Notes: generated by a model not told the origin, from the sequence alone. DNA of 64,000 nt from Salinigranum rubrum (GCF_002906575.1 NZ_CP026311.1:62001-126000); one strand, 5' to 3'; numbered from the stretch's first letter, positions 1 to 8,915 are shown. Translations and numbers: made by a program.

Positions 1-111
1 ACGGGCGATACGGTCAGAATCACCGTAGAGACACCACCTCAACTGGCGCGGCACGATGGCTACGAAACCGCGTTCCTCGATATGGAGCCGATTGAGTTCA
101 CTGTCGAGTGA
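1..111 (+). CDS. 3' end of an unidentified protein (truncated by window start)
   Basis: Frame 1 is open from the first base to a TGA at 109-111 and encodes about 36 residues ending in EPIEFTVE. Its acidic, well-mixed composition looks like genuine haloarchaeal coding sequence. The start lies outside the window. No motif allows a functional call. It converges with the minus-strand membrane protein gene that follows 62 bases later. Confidence 0.5.
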   Translation, partial: TGDTVRITVETPPQLARHDGYETAFLDMEPIEFTVE

Positions 112-173
112 TCCCTTTCTGGTCACGCTCTGACCATAGTGTGCGACCAGTGGTCCCCTCGAAACCACCAGAA

Positions 174-1685
174 TCAGGGTAGATAAGGGGGCGTCGCTCC
201 GGGAAGTGAGAGAATCCAGAGGCTAATGACGGTGTAACCGATCATCACAATAATGAACGGGTACTGGCTCCGGATCGCGACGAGACGACTCGAGAAGAGT
301 TCGTAGGCGGTCGCGTGCGCTGCCCAGATAGCGAGGAGATGCCCGACGAGCACGTAGGCGATACTCAAGCCCTCGAACCATCCAGGTGGAGATAATGTCA
401 GGGGATTCGCTGGGGGCGACAGTGGGGAGACAATCGCCATCCCTAGGGCTGGACTGAGGGATACGGCCAGTCCGGTGTAGTGAGCGAGGTGATATCCCGC
501 TGCGATGGCCAATAGCGAGGGTGCAAACCGAAAGGCGATGCGTTTTGCTGTAATGTATGTCCCAGTCCGTCGCCGAGAGAGTATACCAGCATACCAATAC
601 GCGGCGAAGAAAACGACGTAGCCACTGACGAAAAGGAGTGTGTAGATGAGAATCGCACGAATCTGTACGGCTCCCACTCCAATATTAGAGAGGCTGACGA
701 GTGCCTCGATAGTTGCTGCGCCCGTCTGCGTCGTGATGAAGCCGCTGTACGTGAGCTCCCAGATTAGCGCAATGACGAACGCGACATCGGAGGTGTCCGT
801 GATTACGTCTGAATCAGTCAGGTCGCTACCGGGCAGTTTTACGGTGAGCTTCCCATCCCGCCGTTTTACAGGAGCGACAGCCCCGAAAAATCGGAACAGG
901 ACGGATAACGGATCTGCGTTCCCGAACCATGCGTTGGGACCGACGAGTACAGCGCCTGCAATTGTGACGACACTGTAGCCGAGGATCGCAATCGAAAGAG
1001 TTGACGGAATCGTGCTGACAGGGAAAACCACCTCAATCCACACGAGAAGTAATAGGCCACCAACAGCTGGCCATCGGGCTAATTCTTCTGGATACGTCCG
1101 GTATCCAGTTGGGAGTAGCGAGACGATTCCTCGCCAGGGGTTCAGCACTGGCCAGAGATTGCCTCCGAGATACGTGAGCATCGGCAAGCCTGCACGAACG
1201 ACGACGAACGTGACGAGGATGGTGAAGCTCGCTGTCGGGAGTTGTGGGCCCGTCACTCCGAGGTACACTGCCAGTCCGAGGACGACGATTCCGAGTCCAC
1301 GTCCGATCCACACACTAGGTGTTCGCCAGTCATCAATTGTTGGACCAGGAAACGACCAGCTGTGGAGATAACGGATAAACGCCCGATCAGTGACGAAACT
1401 TGCAAGCAGGGCAGAGGCGCCAATCGTAGCGCCGCCAGTGGCGAGATACAGCCATCGGGGAATGGCAAGTGTATCCCGTGGCTGCTTCGAGAGCGTCATT
1501 CCGTTCCCGGCAGCGACTGTTTCGGCAAACAGCGTCAATACCGAGACCCAGGTTACAAACTGAACCAGGAGTCTGAGCTTTGTGTTCGATACGACCCAAT
1601 TATGGAGTCTCGACTCTGGCCCTGACTCTGTGTGCCCCTCTCTGCGTGCTCCAGAGTTCGTGTCTGAGTCAGGCGACGATGGCAT
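174..1685 (-). CDS. polytopic membrane protein of unknown function
   Basis: About 503 residues from the ATG at 1685 (MPSSPDSD). An upstream in-frame ATG at 1727 is possible but would overlap the neighbour more. The protein has an acidic N-terminal tail followed by roughly 11-12 hydrophobic segments, including VTWVSVLTLFAETVAAG near the N-terminus and a long C-terminal membrane bundle. It starts inside the last codons of the upstream zinc-finger/TM gene with a 17-base overlap, so the two are probably co-transcribed. No catalytic motif is evident. It resembles conserved haloarchaeal membrane proteins, but I cannot assign a family. Confidence 0.75.
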   Translation of the reverse strand: MPSSPDSDTNSGARREGHTESGPESRLHNWVVSNTKLRLLVQFVTWVSVLTLFAETVAAGNGMTLSKQPRDTLAIPRWLYLATGGATIGASALLASFVTDRAFIRYLHSWSFPGPTIDDWRTPSVWIGRGLGIVVLGLAVYLGVTGPQLPTASFTILVTFVVVRAGLPMLTYLGGNLWPVLNPWRGIVSLLPTGYRTYPEELARWPAVGGLLLLVWIEVVFPVSTIPSTLSIAILGYSVVTIAGAVLVGPNAWFGNADPLSVLFRFFGAVAPVKRRDGKLTVKLPGSDLTDSDVITDTSDVAFVIALIWELTYSGFITTQTGAATIEALVSLSNIGVGAVQIRAILIYTLLFVSGYVVFFAAYWYAGILSRRRTGTYITAKRIAFRFAPSLLAIAAGYHLAHYTGLAVSLSPALGMAIVSPLSPPANPLTLSPPGWFEGLSIAYVLVGHLLAIWAAHATAYELFSSRLVAIRSQYPFIIVMIGYTVISLWILSLPGATPPYLP

Positions 1686-1935
1686 ATAGGAATAAGAAAC
1701 CGAAGTACAGGAGCACAAGGGCTCCAAGTGCTTTCAGACGCAGCGTGCGTAACTCGTCTTCTTCGTCCGCTCGAGCAGAGAGGAATGCGTCTTCCTCGTC
1801 GACATCCAACTCTTGGGGATGTTCTAAGCCTTTGTGGAGGACGAGGCGGTCGGTCGTTGGGAACGGATGCCCACAGTAATCACACTCCCCTGCAGGTGAG
1901 TCACGCCGTGGAACCGTAGTGCCTTCGTATGACAT
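1669..1935 (-). CDS. C2H2-type zinc finger protein with C-terminal membrane anchor
   Basis: 88 residues. An N-terminal CDYCGHPF...HKGLEH segment gives a C-x2-C...H-x4-H zinc finger (around residues 18-40). An acidic linker follows, then one C-terminal transmembrane helix (ALGALVLLYFGFLFLYAIVA). This layout is common in haloarchaeal proteins that sit beside membrane or respiratory proteins (DUF7410-like, from memory). It overlaps the start of the following membrane-protein gene, suggesting a two-gene operon and a membrane-tethered cytoplasmic zinc domain. Confidence 0.7.
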   Translation of the reverse strand: MSYEGTTVPRRDSPAGECDYCGHPFPTTDRLVLHKGLEHPQELDVDEEDAFLSARADEEDELRTLRLKALGALVLLYFGFLFLYAIVA

Positions 1936-2055
1936 ACTCTCGAAAGCTGTTAATCGGCCGTAGGCCAGTCAGCGTTGAAACCGTTCTGGTTCGACGTTCG
2001 AACTACTCCGCTCGTGTATCGACTTCGTGGCGATATCAGTGGGCAGAATGGTCGG

Positions 2056-2205
2056 TTACAACAGATCTCCTAGCGAAGACCGAAGTTGTGCATACACTCC
2101 CTTTGACGGCGTGGAAGTAGCCTTTTGTTCAGAGTGGTTGTCCTCGACCGGAGACTGACTCTCCGCTTCTCGGTCTTCTTCGTAGGCGTCGCAGTAGATA
2201 CACAT
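2056..2205 (-). CDS. possible small protein with CxxC start
   Basis: A 49-codon frame, ATG at 2205 to TAA at 2056. It begins MCIYCDAYEED and is acidic in its first half, which fits halophilic coding bias better than the other frames here. C2 and C5 could be half of a zinc site. It lies alone in the roughly 480-base gap between 1936 and 2414, which otherwise shows only AT-rich promoter-like sequence. No homologue is recognised and the call is tentative. Confidence 0.35.
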   Translation of the reverse strand: MCIYCDAYEEDREAESQSPVEDNHSEQKATSTPSKGVYAQLRSSLGDLL

Positions 2206-2414
2206 AGAAAAGAGTAGGCAGAGCACCTTATAAAACCATTTGACCGTAAGATGGGATATCGCGGAGAATCGGGACTATGGAGCACTACCTGGTTAAGAGT
2301 GAGACGTTATATCGCGCGAATATTAACTAACGGCTGAATCACGGCCATATTCTAGTAACGATGAGGGGATCAATAACAGACGATTTATTATATCGTGAAG
2401 CTCAATTCGAGATA

Positions 2415-2819
2415 ATGAGCGATCAATCTGACTCGGACGCAACCTTCACCGGATCGAGTCCATGGCCACTCTTCGTCGCGATTGGATTTGCTCTCTCGGA
2501 GGTCGGTGTCGTCCTCGGGCTTCGGCCTGTCTCTGTTGCGGGACTGTTGTTGTTCGTCGGATCTGTCGCTGGCATTCTCACAGAGGCGGAGTATATCGCT
2601 GAACCAGCGAAAGCAGCAGGTGTTCAAGGACTCATCCTTGTCGGTCTCGGTGTCTTGTTGATCACACAGAACCAGACCGGGACGACAATCCGCGGTCAAT
2701 CAATTGCGATCGCTGGCATCCTGTGTCTCGTTGGTGCACTTGTCTGGGTAGGCTTCGTTCGGAGGGAAACCCGCGCCACGGTAACGACAGCGGAGACATC
2801 GGAAACAACATCTGATTGA
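2415..2819 (+). CDS. four-helix membrane protein, haloarchaeal 'cox cluster' type
   Basis: 134 residues from the ATG at 2415 (MSDQSDSD). An in-frame ATG at 2361 would add a less acidic 18-residue extension. A short acidic head is followed by four hydrophobic segments (FVAIGFALSEVGVVLGL, VAGLLLFVGSVAGIL, VQGLILVGLGVLLI, IAIAGILCLVGALVWVGF) and a Thr/Ser-rich tail. The size and layout match small haloarchaeal membrane proteins usually found near cytochrome oxidase genes (DUF7541-like, from memory). The function is unknown. Confidence 0.65.
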   Translation: MSDQSDSDATFTGSSPWPLFVAIGFALSEVGVVLGLRPVSVAGLLLFVGSVAGILTEAEYIAEPAKAAGVQGLILVGLGVLLITQNQTGTTIRGQSIAIAGILCLVGALVWVGFVRRETRATVTTAETSETTSD

Positions 2820-2908
2820 GGGACCGTACTACAGTAGAATTCGCTACAACAAGAGAGAGAGATCACGTTCGTGGTTCTACTTGCCATCAGAATCGGTAAG
2901 GGGCGATA

Positions 2909-3022
2909 ATGAGTCCGATGAGTACCAATGGTGATGTGGTCAGCGCCGGTCTCATCGTGTGTGGAGTCCGTACGCTTCTCCTCGAGATCAAACACGGCGA
3001 GTATCGACCAATCCGGACTTAG
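2909..3022 (+). CDS. possible short ORF upstream of the zinc ATPase
   Basis: 37 codons from ATG 2909 to TAG 3020-3022. It contains SAGLIVCGVRTLLLEIKHG, a plausible short amphipathic or membrane stretch. This could be a small protein or a decayed C-terminus. It is the only coding-like signal in the 330-base interval 2820-3149; the rest of that interval is promoter sequence for the ATPase. Confidence 0.25.
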   Translation: MSPMSTNGDVVSAGLIVCGVRTLLLEIKHGEYRPIRT

Positions 3023-3047
3023 GTCAGGGGAATGGGACGGATTATCG

Positions 3048-3125
3048 GCCGATTTAATAACTCGGCCCGAATACTTTATTAGATGCTGCCATAATAAGGG
3101 GTTTTGGTAGCAGCCGATTTAATAA
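3048..3125 (+). promoter_or_regulatory. AT-rich promoter region with a 13-bp direct repeat
   Basis: GCCGATTTAATAA occurs at 3048-3060 and again at 3113-3125. The downstream copy places TTTAATA about 27-33 bases before the ATG at 3150, as expected for a haloarchaeal TATA box of a leaderless transcript. TTATTA...TAATAA arms (about 3077-3097) lie between the two copies. The duplicated box may be a metalloregulator site or a tandem promoter; that is inference. Confidence 0.4.
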
Positions 3126-3149
3126 GTCTGTAGTAGCTAGCAGGACGTA

Positions 3150-5834
3150 ATGACCTCACCTGACGAGGAATCCCACGACGGGAGTGGTGAACCACCGGAT
3201 CACACCCACGACCACGGAGCGGATTCTCACGAGCAGGGTCATACACATGACCACGATCACAAGGATCACGAGCACGACAAGCACACTGGACAAGATGGTG
3301 ATGACATTGTCCCATCGATAGACCAGGGAGACGTTGCACAGTTCTCCGTCCCGGAGATGGACTGCCCATCCTGCGCAGGAAAGGTCGAAAACAGCGTCGA
3401 AAAACTGGACGGAATCCGGAGCGTCGACCCGCAAGTGACAACAGGGACGTTGACCGTCTCGTACGACGGCGAGCAAACGAGTGCCACCGCGATCGAAGAC
3501 CGGGTTCAAAAGGCCGGGTACACGGTGGAGGACACTGGCGAGGTCACCTCGAAATTCACGGTTCCGGAGATGGATTGTCCGTCGTGTGCGGGCAAAATCG
3601 AAAACGCCCTTGACCGGGTTGGTGGAGTGACAACATACGAGACGCAGCCGACGACCGGAACCGTCGTCGTCACGTACGACTCGTCGCGGGCTGGGGATGC
3701 TGACGTCATCGACGCGATCGAAAGCGCTGGGTACGAGGTCACGGATACGACAGGCGACGAATCGGGGCGTCAGGAAGCGAGCGGAGAGCGCGAGAGCATC
3801 TGGACGAGTTCGCGCGCACTCAAAACGTGGGTGAGCGGTGGATTCGTCGCCCTCGGCTTACTCTTCGAGTTCTTCCTGACCGGCCAGAATATACAGATCG
3901 CAGGTCTTCTCGGGACGGATCTACTGGTCGCTGACGTCCTGTTTCTGATTGCAGTGGCCACCGGCGGCCAGGAGATCCTTCGCAACGGCTACTACTCGGC
4001 GCGGAATCTGAACCTCGATATCGACTTCCTGATGTCGGTGGCTATCCTCGGCGCACTCGTTGCGAGTCTTGTCTTCGGTGAGGCACTCTACTTCGAGGCC
4101 GCCACCCTCGCGTTCCTGTTCAGCATCGCGGAACTGCTGGAGCGCTACTCGATGGACCGTGCCCGAAACTCCCTCCGCGAACTAATGGATCTCTCACCGG
4201 ATGAAGCAACCGTCAAGCGGAACGGGAGCACGGAGACGATTCCCGTCGACGAGGTCGCCGTGGGAGACATCGTCGTCGTCAAGCCAGGGGAGAAAATCCC
4301 GATGGACGGAAGCGTCGTCGACGGTGAGAGCGCCGTCAACCAGGCACCGATCACGGGTGAAAGCGTCCCTGTCGACAAGACGACGGGCGACGAGGTGTAC
4401 GCCGGCACTATCAACGAGGAGGGGTATCTCGAGGTCGAGGTCACCTCCGAGGCCGGCGACAACACGCTCTCCCGCATCGTGGAGATGGTTGAGGACGCCC
4501 AGTCGAACAAGACCGAACGCGAGCAGTTTGTTGAGCGCTTCTCGACGTACTACACGCCAGTCGTCGTCGGCTTCGCCATCCTGACGACGGTAGCAAGCCC
4601 GTACATCTTCGGCACGACCTGGTCCACGGCCGTCGTCTACGGACTGACGCTGTTGGTGTTGGCCTGTCCCTGTGCGTTCGTCATCTCGACGCCTGTCTCA
4701 GTGGTGTCGGGAATTACGAGTGCCGCGAAGAACGGCGTCCTCATTAAGGGCGGCAATCACCTCGAAGCGATGGGTGCGGTCGACGTCGTCGCGTTCGACA
4801 AGACGGGAACGCTCACGAAGGGTGAACTCACCGTCACGGACGTCGTTCCCCTGAACGGGAACTCAAAGGAGGACGTGCTCCGGTGTGCACGCGGGCTCGA
4901 GCAACGGAGTGAACACCCCATCGGCGAGGCAATCGTCGCCGAAGCCGGCAGCGCAGGGGTTGCCGAGCGCGAGGTCGATGACTTCGAGAGCATCACCGGA
5001 AAGGGCGTGCGTGCCGATCTCGACGGGACTCCTCACTTCGCAGGCAAGCCGGGTCTGTTTGAGGAGTTAGAGTTCGATCTGTCGCACGTTCACGCGACGA
5101 CCGACGGTGGCGTCGTGACACAGACAGCCCAGCAGATGTGTGACCGGAACAACTGTCTCGATCTTCTCGAAGAGACCGTCCCTGAACTCCAGGCTGAAGG
5201 CAAGACCGTCGTCCTCGTTGGGACCGAAGACGAGCTTGAGGGCGTCATCGCGGTCGCCGACGAGATCCGTCCGGAGGCGAAGCGAACGGTCACTCGATTG
5301 AAACAACTCGGTGTCTCCCGAACGGTTATGCTGACGGGGGACAACGAGCGGACTGCCCGCGCGATCGCCGAGCAGGTCGGCGTCGACGAGTACCAGGCCG
5401 AATTACTCCCCGAGGACAAGGTGACGGCGATCGAAGAGCTCGTCGAGGAGTACGACGGCGTTGCGATGGTCGGAGACGGAATCAATGACGCACCGGCGCT
5501 CGCCACCGCCACAGTCGGCGTGGCGATGGGGGCTGCCGGGACTGATACCGCATTGGAGACCGCGGACATCGCCCTGATGGGTGATGACCTCGCGAAGCTT
5601 CCGTACCTCTACGAACTCGCAAACGATGCGAACGGTGTCATCCGGCAGAACATCTGGTCGAGTCTCGCTGTCAAAGCCGGGCTGGCGGTCGCAGTCCCGT
5701 TCGGATACGTCCCGATTTGGCTCGCTGTCCTCGCTGGGGATGCCGGGATGACGACGGCCGTTACCGGGAACGCGATGCGACTCTCTCGAATCACGCCAGA
5801 CACAGACACCGAAACCAACGCTTCGGAGGGGTAA
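3150..5834 (+). CDS. zntA: zinc/cadmium/lead-type P1B ATPase with two HMA domains
   Basis: 894 residues, a full-length heavy-metal efflux ATPase. The first ~50 residues are His/Asp-rich (HTHDHDHKDHEHDKH) and may bind metal. Two heavy-metal-associated domains carry MDCPSC at C72/C75 and C143/C146. Eight membrane helices are expected. The membrane CPC motif (ACPCAF, about residue 505), the phosphorylation motif DKTGTLT (about 549) and GDGINDAP (about 773) are all intact. MDCPSC HMA motifs and the His-rich head favour Zn/Cd/Pb over Cu. An insertion containing CDRNNC before the P-domain return is unusual. One base separates it from the next gene, and the CDF exporter further down supports a zinc efflux operon. 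Confidence 0.93.
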   Translation: MTSPDEESHDGSGEPPDHTHDHGADSHEQGHTHDHDHKDHEHDKHTGQDGDDIVPSIDQGDVAQFSVPEMDCPSCAGKVENSVEKLDGIRSVDPQVTTGTLTVSYDGEQTSATAIEDRVQKAGYTVEDTGEVTSKFTVPEMDCPSCAGKIENALDRVGGVTTYETQPTTGTVVVTYDSSRAGDADVIDAIESAGYEVTDTTGDESGRQEASGERESIWTSSRALKTWVSGGFVALGLLFEFFLTGQNIQIAGLLGTDLLVADVLFLIAVATGGQEILRNGYYSARNLNLDIDFLMSVAILGALVASLVFGEALYFEAATLAFLFSIAELLERYSMDRARNSLRELMDLSPDEATVKRNGSTETIPVDEVAVGDIVVVKPGEKIPMDGSVVDGESAVNQAPITGESVPVDKTTGDEVYAGTINEEGYLEVEVTSEAGDNTLSRIVEMVEDAQSNKTEREQFVERFSTYYTPVVVGFAILTTVASPYIFGTTWSTAVVYGLTLLVLACPCAFVISTPVSVVSGITSAAKNGVLIKGGNHLEAMGAVDVVAFDKTGTLTKGELTVTDVVPLNGNSKEDVLRCARGLEQRSEHPIGEAIVAEAGSAGVAEREVDDFESITGKGVRADLDGTPHFAGKPGLFEELEFDLSHVHATTDGGVVTQTAQQMCDRNNCLDLLEETVPELQAEGKTVVLVGTEDELEGVIAVADEIRPEAKRTVTRLKQLGVSRTVMLTGDNERTARAIAEQVGVDEYQAELLPEDKVTAIEELVEEYDGVAMVGDGINDAPALATATVGVAMGAAGTDTALETADIALMGDDLAKLPYLYELANDANGVIRQNIWSSLAVKAGLAVAVPFGYVPIWLAVLAGDAGMTTAVTGNAMRLSRITPDTDTETNASEG

Positions 5835-5835
5835 G

Positions 5836-6273
5836 ATGGGTGCTGAGAACGAGGGAAACACAACGTCCCATACGGAGGCAGACCAGCAGCAATACCCGTT
5901 CGGACTCTCGTCTCCCCAGTTTGCCGTCCTCGTTGTGCTCGTTGGGCTCATCGGCCCCGGTTTGTTGGTATACACCCTCGAACAGGCGAATCTCTCTGGC
6001 GTCGCTGATCTCGTGTGGATCGTCGGCTATGGCACAACCGTATTTGTCGTTTGGTTCATCTGGCTTCGTCCGCTCGATTTCGCTGGCTCCTCCGCCCAAG
6101 ATACATCGCTCTACGAAGAGTCGGAGCGATCCGAACCAAAATCGGAGGGGGCCGATGGGGAGAGTACCTCTTCGGATAGCACTGAATCAACGGAGCAGGA
6201 TTCGATGGTGACGAGCGAAGACGGGGCCCAGGAATCTACCCAGGAACACCCGGAATCCTCAGATTCGAAATAG
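5836..6273 (+). CDS. small two-helix membrane protein in the zinc efflux operon
   Basis: 145 residues, starting one base after the ATPase stop, so almost certainly co-transcribed. There are two transmembrane helices (FAVLVVLVGLIGPGLLVYTL and IVGYGTTVFVVWFIWL, roughly residues 28-75), then a long Ser/Glu/Asp-rich cytoplasmic tail. There are no cysteines or metal motifs. The role is unknown; position suggests an accessory to the ATPase. The IS element begins just after its stop codon. Confidence 0.7.
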   Translation: MGAENEGNTTSHTEADQQQYPFGLSSPQFAVLVVLVGLIGPGLLVYTLEQANLSGVADLVWIVGYGTTVFVVWFIWLRPLDFAGSSAQDTSLYEESERSEPKSEGADGESTSSDSTESTEQDSMVTSEDGAQESTQEHPESSDSK

Positions 6274-6279
6274 AACCCC

Positions 6280-6287
6280 CTCTAATG
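6280..6287. repeat. target-site duplication, left copy (CTCTAATG)
   Basis: CTCTAATG at 6280-6287 is repeated exactly at 7219-7226, immediately outside the 15-bp terminal inverted repeats. The 8-bp length is what ISH1-type IS5 elements make. Confidence 0.85.
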
Positions 6288-7218
6288 TGCTCTGTTGAAT
6301 AGATGCTGAGTCACGGTTACAGCGGCTCACACAGTGGTTCTATGTTGATGATGGCGAACATCAGGACGATCTCACGAAACTGTCGATACCAGCCCAGCGC
6401 TCGCACGGCATCGCCGAGCGAGCGCTTGGTTGTCGAGTACGAGGTTTCGGCCATCCAGCGCTGAGAGTAGCCTTTTGCCCGAATGAGTGCGTTGTTTGTG
6501 GCTGCTTTCGGTGACGATCCGCGGTAGTGAACGAGGTACTCAACGTCGTGTGCGGCGACCTCGTACTCGGTGTGCCAGTCTTGAAATCCGTTGTCGGCGG
6601 CGACGGTCAGCAGGTCGTCCGCGTTCCGGCGGACGACCTGCGGCCCGGTCTTCGTATCGTGTTTCCACCGAGCTGTGATGTGGACGTCAAGAACAGCAAG
6701 CGATTCCACATCAGTCAAAGTCGTTACTTTCAGCGTCTGTACCGTGCTTCCTGCCCGCTGGCGGAAATACGATGACGCACGCCGGCGGTCGAAGAACGTG
6801 CTGTCCAGAGCAGCGTGTCCAGACTGCGGGTGCTGCTGCGCGGAAACGCGCAGCAGCGCCCGCCACACCCACATTTTCAGCCGATCGAACGACTTGTAGA
6901 TCGTGCTGTGGTCAGGAAGGTCGTCTCGACCGAGCCCGAGTACAGCACGTATCTCAGCCATGTACTCCAGCCGATTCGGCGTTTCACGGTAGCTATGGCC
7001 CTCTTCGAGCCGAAAGCAGTGTAGAACGACGTGGATCCAGCGGGCGAACCCGCCGCTGGCGGGCTCGCCCGCGTGCTTCCCCAACGCTTGTTTGGCTAGG
7101 TGACGACACCGTTCAACGAAGTCGAGGAGGTCGACTTCCATAAGTCAGAATCGAGTTCCTCGGCTTCACCCTTCTAAAGCAGCGATATCGACAGATTAGA
7201 TCGCTATTCAACAGAGCA
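6288..7218 (-). mobile_element. complete ISH1-like IS5-family insertion sequence, 931 bp
   Basis: Perfect 15-bp terminal inverted repeats (TGCTCTGTTGAATAG at 6288-6302, complement at 7204-7218) bracket one transposase gene on the minus strand. Identical 8-bp flanks (6280-6287 and 7219-7226) show a simple, recent insertion with no later rearrangement. The element sits between the two-helix protein and the CDF transporter, dividing a zinc efflux operon. Confidence 0.92.
6317..7141 (-). CDS. IS5-family (ISH1-type) DDE transposase
   Basis: 274 residues, intact. Candidate catalytic acidic residues are in ALDSTFFDRRRAS (D), AADNGFQDWH (D) and RWMAETSYSTTKR (E), the last matching the Y/R/K-rich DDE_Tnp_1 C-terminal signature. 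The N-terminal EMAEIRAVLGLGRDDLPDHSTIYKS-like region is typical of ISH1 transposases. It fills almost all of the bracketed element, so the IS may still be active. Confidence 0.9.
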   Translation of the reverse strand: MEVDLLDFVERCRHLAKQALGKHAGEPASGGFARWIHVVLHCFRLEEGHSYRETPNRLEYMAEIRAVLGLGRDDLPDHSTIYKSFDRLKMWVWRALLRVSAQQHPQSGHAALDSTFFDRRRASSYFRQRAGSTVQTLKVTTLTDVESLAVLDVHITARWKHDTKTGPQVVRRNADDLLTVAADNGFQDWHTEYEVAAHDVEYLVHYRGSSPKAATNNALIRAKGYSQRWMAETSYSTTKRSLGDAVRALGWYRQFREIVLMFAIINIEPLCEPL

Positions 7219-7226
7219 CTCTAATG
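7219..7226. repeat. target-site duplication, right copy (CTCTAATG)
   Basis: Exact repeat of 6280-6287, adjoining the right terminal inverted repeat. It ends 7 bases before the start codon of the CDF gene. Confidence 0.85.
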
Positions 7227-7233
7227 TGGACTC

Positions 7234-8169
7234 ATGACCTTTCACGAGCATACCGATGAGGAGACCGCAGAGCACAACCTCCCGTCTAAATCAAGTGGCA
7301 GTACGCGCCGGCTTGCGCTCGTCGCGGTCGTCAACTTCCTCGGATTCGTCATCGAACTGGCTGGTGGACTCCTGTTCGGGTCGGTCGCTCTCATCAGCGA
7401 CGCCCTCCATATGCTGTTCGATATGCTTGCGTACGCGATGGCGTTCGGGGCGAGCTACACCGCCGAACGGTTCGAGGGTGGCGAGGCGTGGTCGTACGGT
7501 CTCCACCGACTGGAGCCGGTTGCGGCCTTCCTGAACGGCGTCTTGCTCCTTCCAATGGTCGGATACATCGTCTGGGAGTCCTACCAGCGGTTCCTCGAGC
7601 CGGTGGCGATCAATCCAGAGTTGACGCTGATCATCGCGACGGGTGGCCTGCTGGTAAACATCGGCTCCGTGTACGTGTTGCAGGGTGGTGAGATGAGTCT
7701 CAACGAGCGCGGGGCGTTCTACCACCTGCTCGGTGACGCCGGTGGCTCTGTTGCGGTAATCGTCTCGACCGCCGCCGTCGCAGTATTCGATCTCCCCATC
7801 GCAGACCCTGTGGCGGCCGTACTTATTGGGCTGCTGGTACTCGCATCGGCTGGGAACGTCCTCCGGGAAAGCACCTCAATCCTGCTGGAACGGAGTCCGG
7901 TGTCGTCCGAAGAACTCCGGGATGAATTGACGACACTCGATGGCGTGGACCAGATTGAGGATCTCCACGTCTGGCAGGTGTGTAGTCAACTCACCGTCGC
8001 AACCGTCCGACTGACAGATACGGCGACCACACTGGAGGAGCAACGGAGAATCCAGTCACGGGTTCACGATCATCTCACGGATCGAGGGATCGACCACGCA
8101 ACCGTCGAGCTCGTCGGGCGTGCCGACCCCAATACTGACCCTGTCGGTACGCCGAATCACTCCCACTAA
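7234..8169 (+). CDS. cation diffusion facilitator (zinc exporter, CzcD/ZitB type)
   Basis: 311 residues with six membrane helices. The transport-site motif HxxxD-type pairs are visible in ISDALHMLFDML (helix 2) and FYHLLGDAGGS (helix 5), as in Zn2+/H+ antiporters. A cytoplasmic C-terminal domain (about residues 215-295) includes EDLHVWQVCSQLTVATV, typical of CDF dimerisation domains. The N-terminus and C-terminus carry His clusters. The ATG at 7234 lies 15 bases from the IS end, so the original promoter or operon link has been replaced or cut. With the upstream ATPase it forms a two-pump zinc efflux system. Confidence 0.9.
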   Translation: MTFHEHTDEETAEHNLPSKSSGSTRRLALVAVVNFLGFVIELAGGLLFGSVALISDALHMLFDMLAYAMAFGASYTAERFEGGEAWSYGLHRLEPVAAFLNGVLLLPMVGYIVWESYQRFLEPVAINPELTLIIATGGLLVNIGSVYVLQGGEMSLNERGAFYHLLGDAGGSVAVIVSTAAVAVFDLPIADPVAAVLIGLLVLASAGNVLRESTSILLERSPVSSEELRDELTTLDGVDQIEDLHVWQVCSQLTVATVRLTDTATTLEEQRRIQSRVHDHLTDRGIDHATVELVGRADPNTDPVGTPNHSH

Positions 8170-8171
8170 CG

Positions 8172-8579
8172 ATGTCCCACACAGCACCCAATCGAATGTT
8201 CGAGGTGTTGGACGAGACGAACGAGAACCTCATTGCGATTCGCGTCGGGAAGGGCACGCGAACGGGCTATCAAGAGCTGTACTCGCTCCTCGTCGAAAAG
8301 AGCAACCAGTACGGGCACATCCACGTGTACGAGGAAGTTCCGAACTGGACGTTCGGGACGTTTCTCACACACCTCCACGGGGTGATTCCCGATCTCCGGT
8401 ACGGCCCCGACTTCGATATTGATCGGTACGCCGCAGTCGGCGATACACGATGGGCGAAACTCCTGTTCGACTGGTGGCGTACAATTCGACCGATCTGGCC
8501 AGTCTCGCCCGACAAGATGCGATATTTCGACATGAAAGACCACGATCAGGCCCTCAGCTGGCTTCGGGAGGAGGGGTAA
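8172..8579 (+). CDS. SpoIIAA-like (STAS/SEC14-fold) protein
   Basis: 135 residues starting 3 bases after the CDF stop codon, hence in the same operon. The pattern ...LIAIRVGKGTRTGYQELYSLL...HIHVYEEVPNW...RYAAVGDTRWAKLL...YFD...ALSWL matches the SpoIIAA-like/DUF3478 family, small alpha/beta proteins whose role is not established. The C-terminal LSWLREEG is the usual family ending. No signal or membrane segment is present. Confidence 0.75.
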   Translation: MSHTAPNRMFEVLDETNENLIAIRVGKGTRTGYQELYSLLVEKSNQYGHIHVYEEVPNWTFGTFLTHLHGVIPDLRYGPDFDIDRYAAVGDTRWAKLLFDWWRTIRPIWPVSPDKMRYFDMKDHDQALSWLREEG

Positions 8580-8647
8580 TGTCTGCCCGACAGATGGGAG
8601 TACCTTGAGCATCAATGCCAACACGCGAGTAGTCGACCTGCTTTGGG

Positions 8648-8881
8648 ATGAGTGGACTGGCTGGCCTTGTCATCGGGCTGGCAGCACTCGCCGCGCCAAC
8701 GACGACAGTAAATAGCATCGGCTACACGTTCGTTACGCCGGGTGGTTGCAGGGAGTTCATGACGTTCTACGGTGGATTCTATGCAGGAATTGGTCAGTTC
8801 CTTCTGCTCGCGACGCCTGGTGGGCTGTTCCGCCATAATAAAGCCCTCGGTACTAACGACAGCTATCGCCGGCTCCAGTGA
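8648..8881 (+). pseudogene. truncated DUF4345-like membrane protein
   Basis: 77 codons. GYTFVTPGGCREFMTFYGG followed by FYAGIGQFLLLA matches the first half of DUF4345 membrane proteins, which normally continue for about 120 residues with two more helices. Here the frame runs into HNKALGTNDSYRRLQ and stops. No other frame downstream restores the missing helices, so this looks like a real truncation rather than a single frameshift. Confidence 0.45.
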
Positions 8882-8915
8882 CGGTACAACAGAGTCGGTC
8901 AGTGACTATCGCCAC

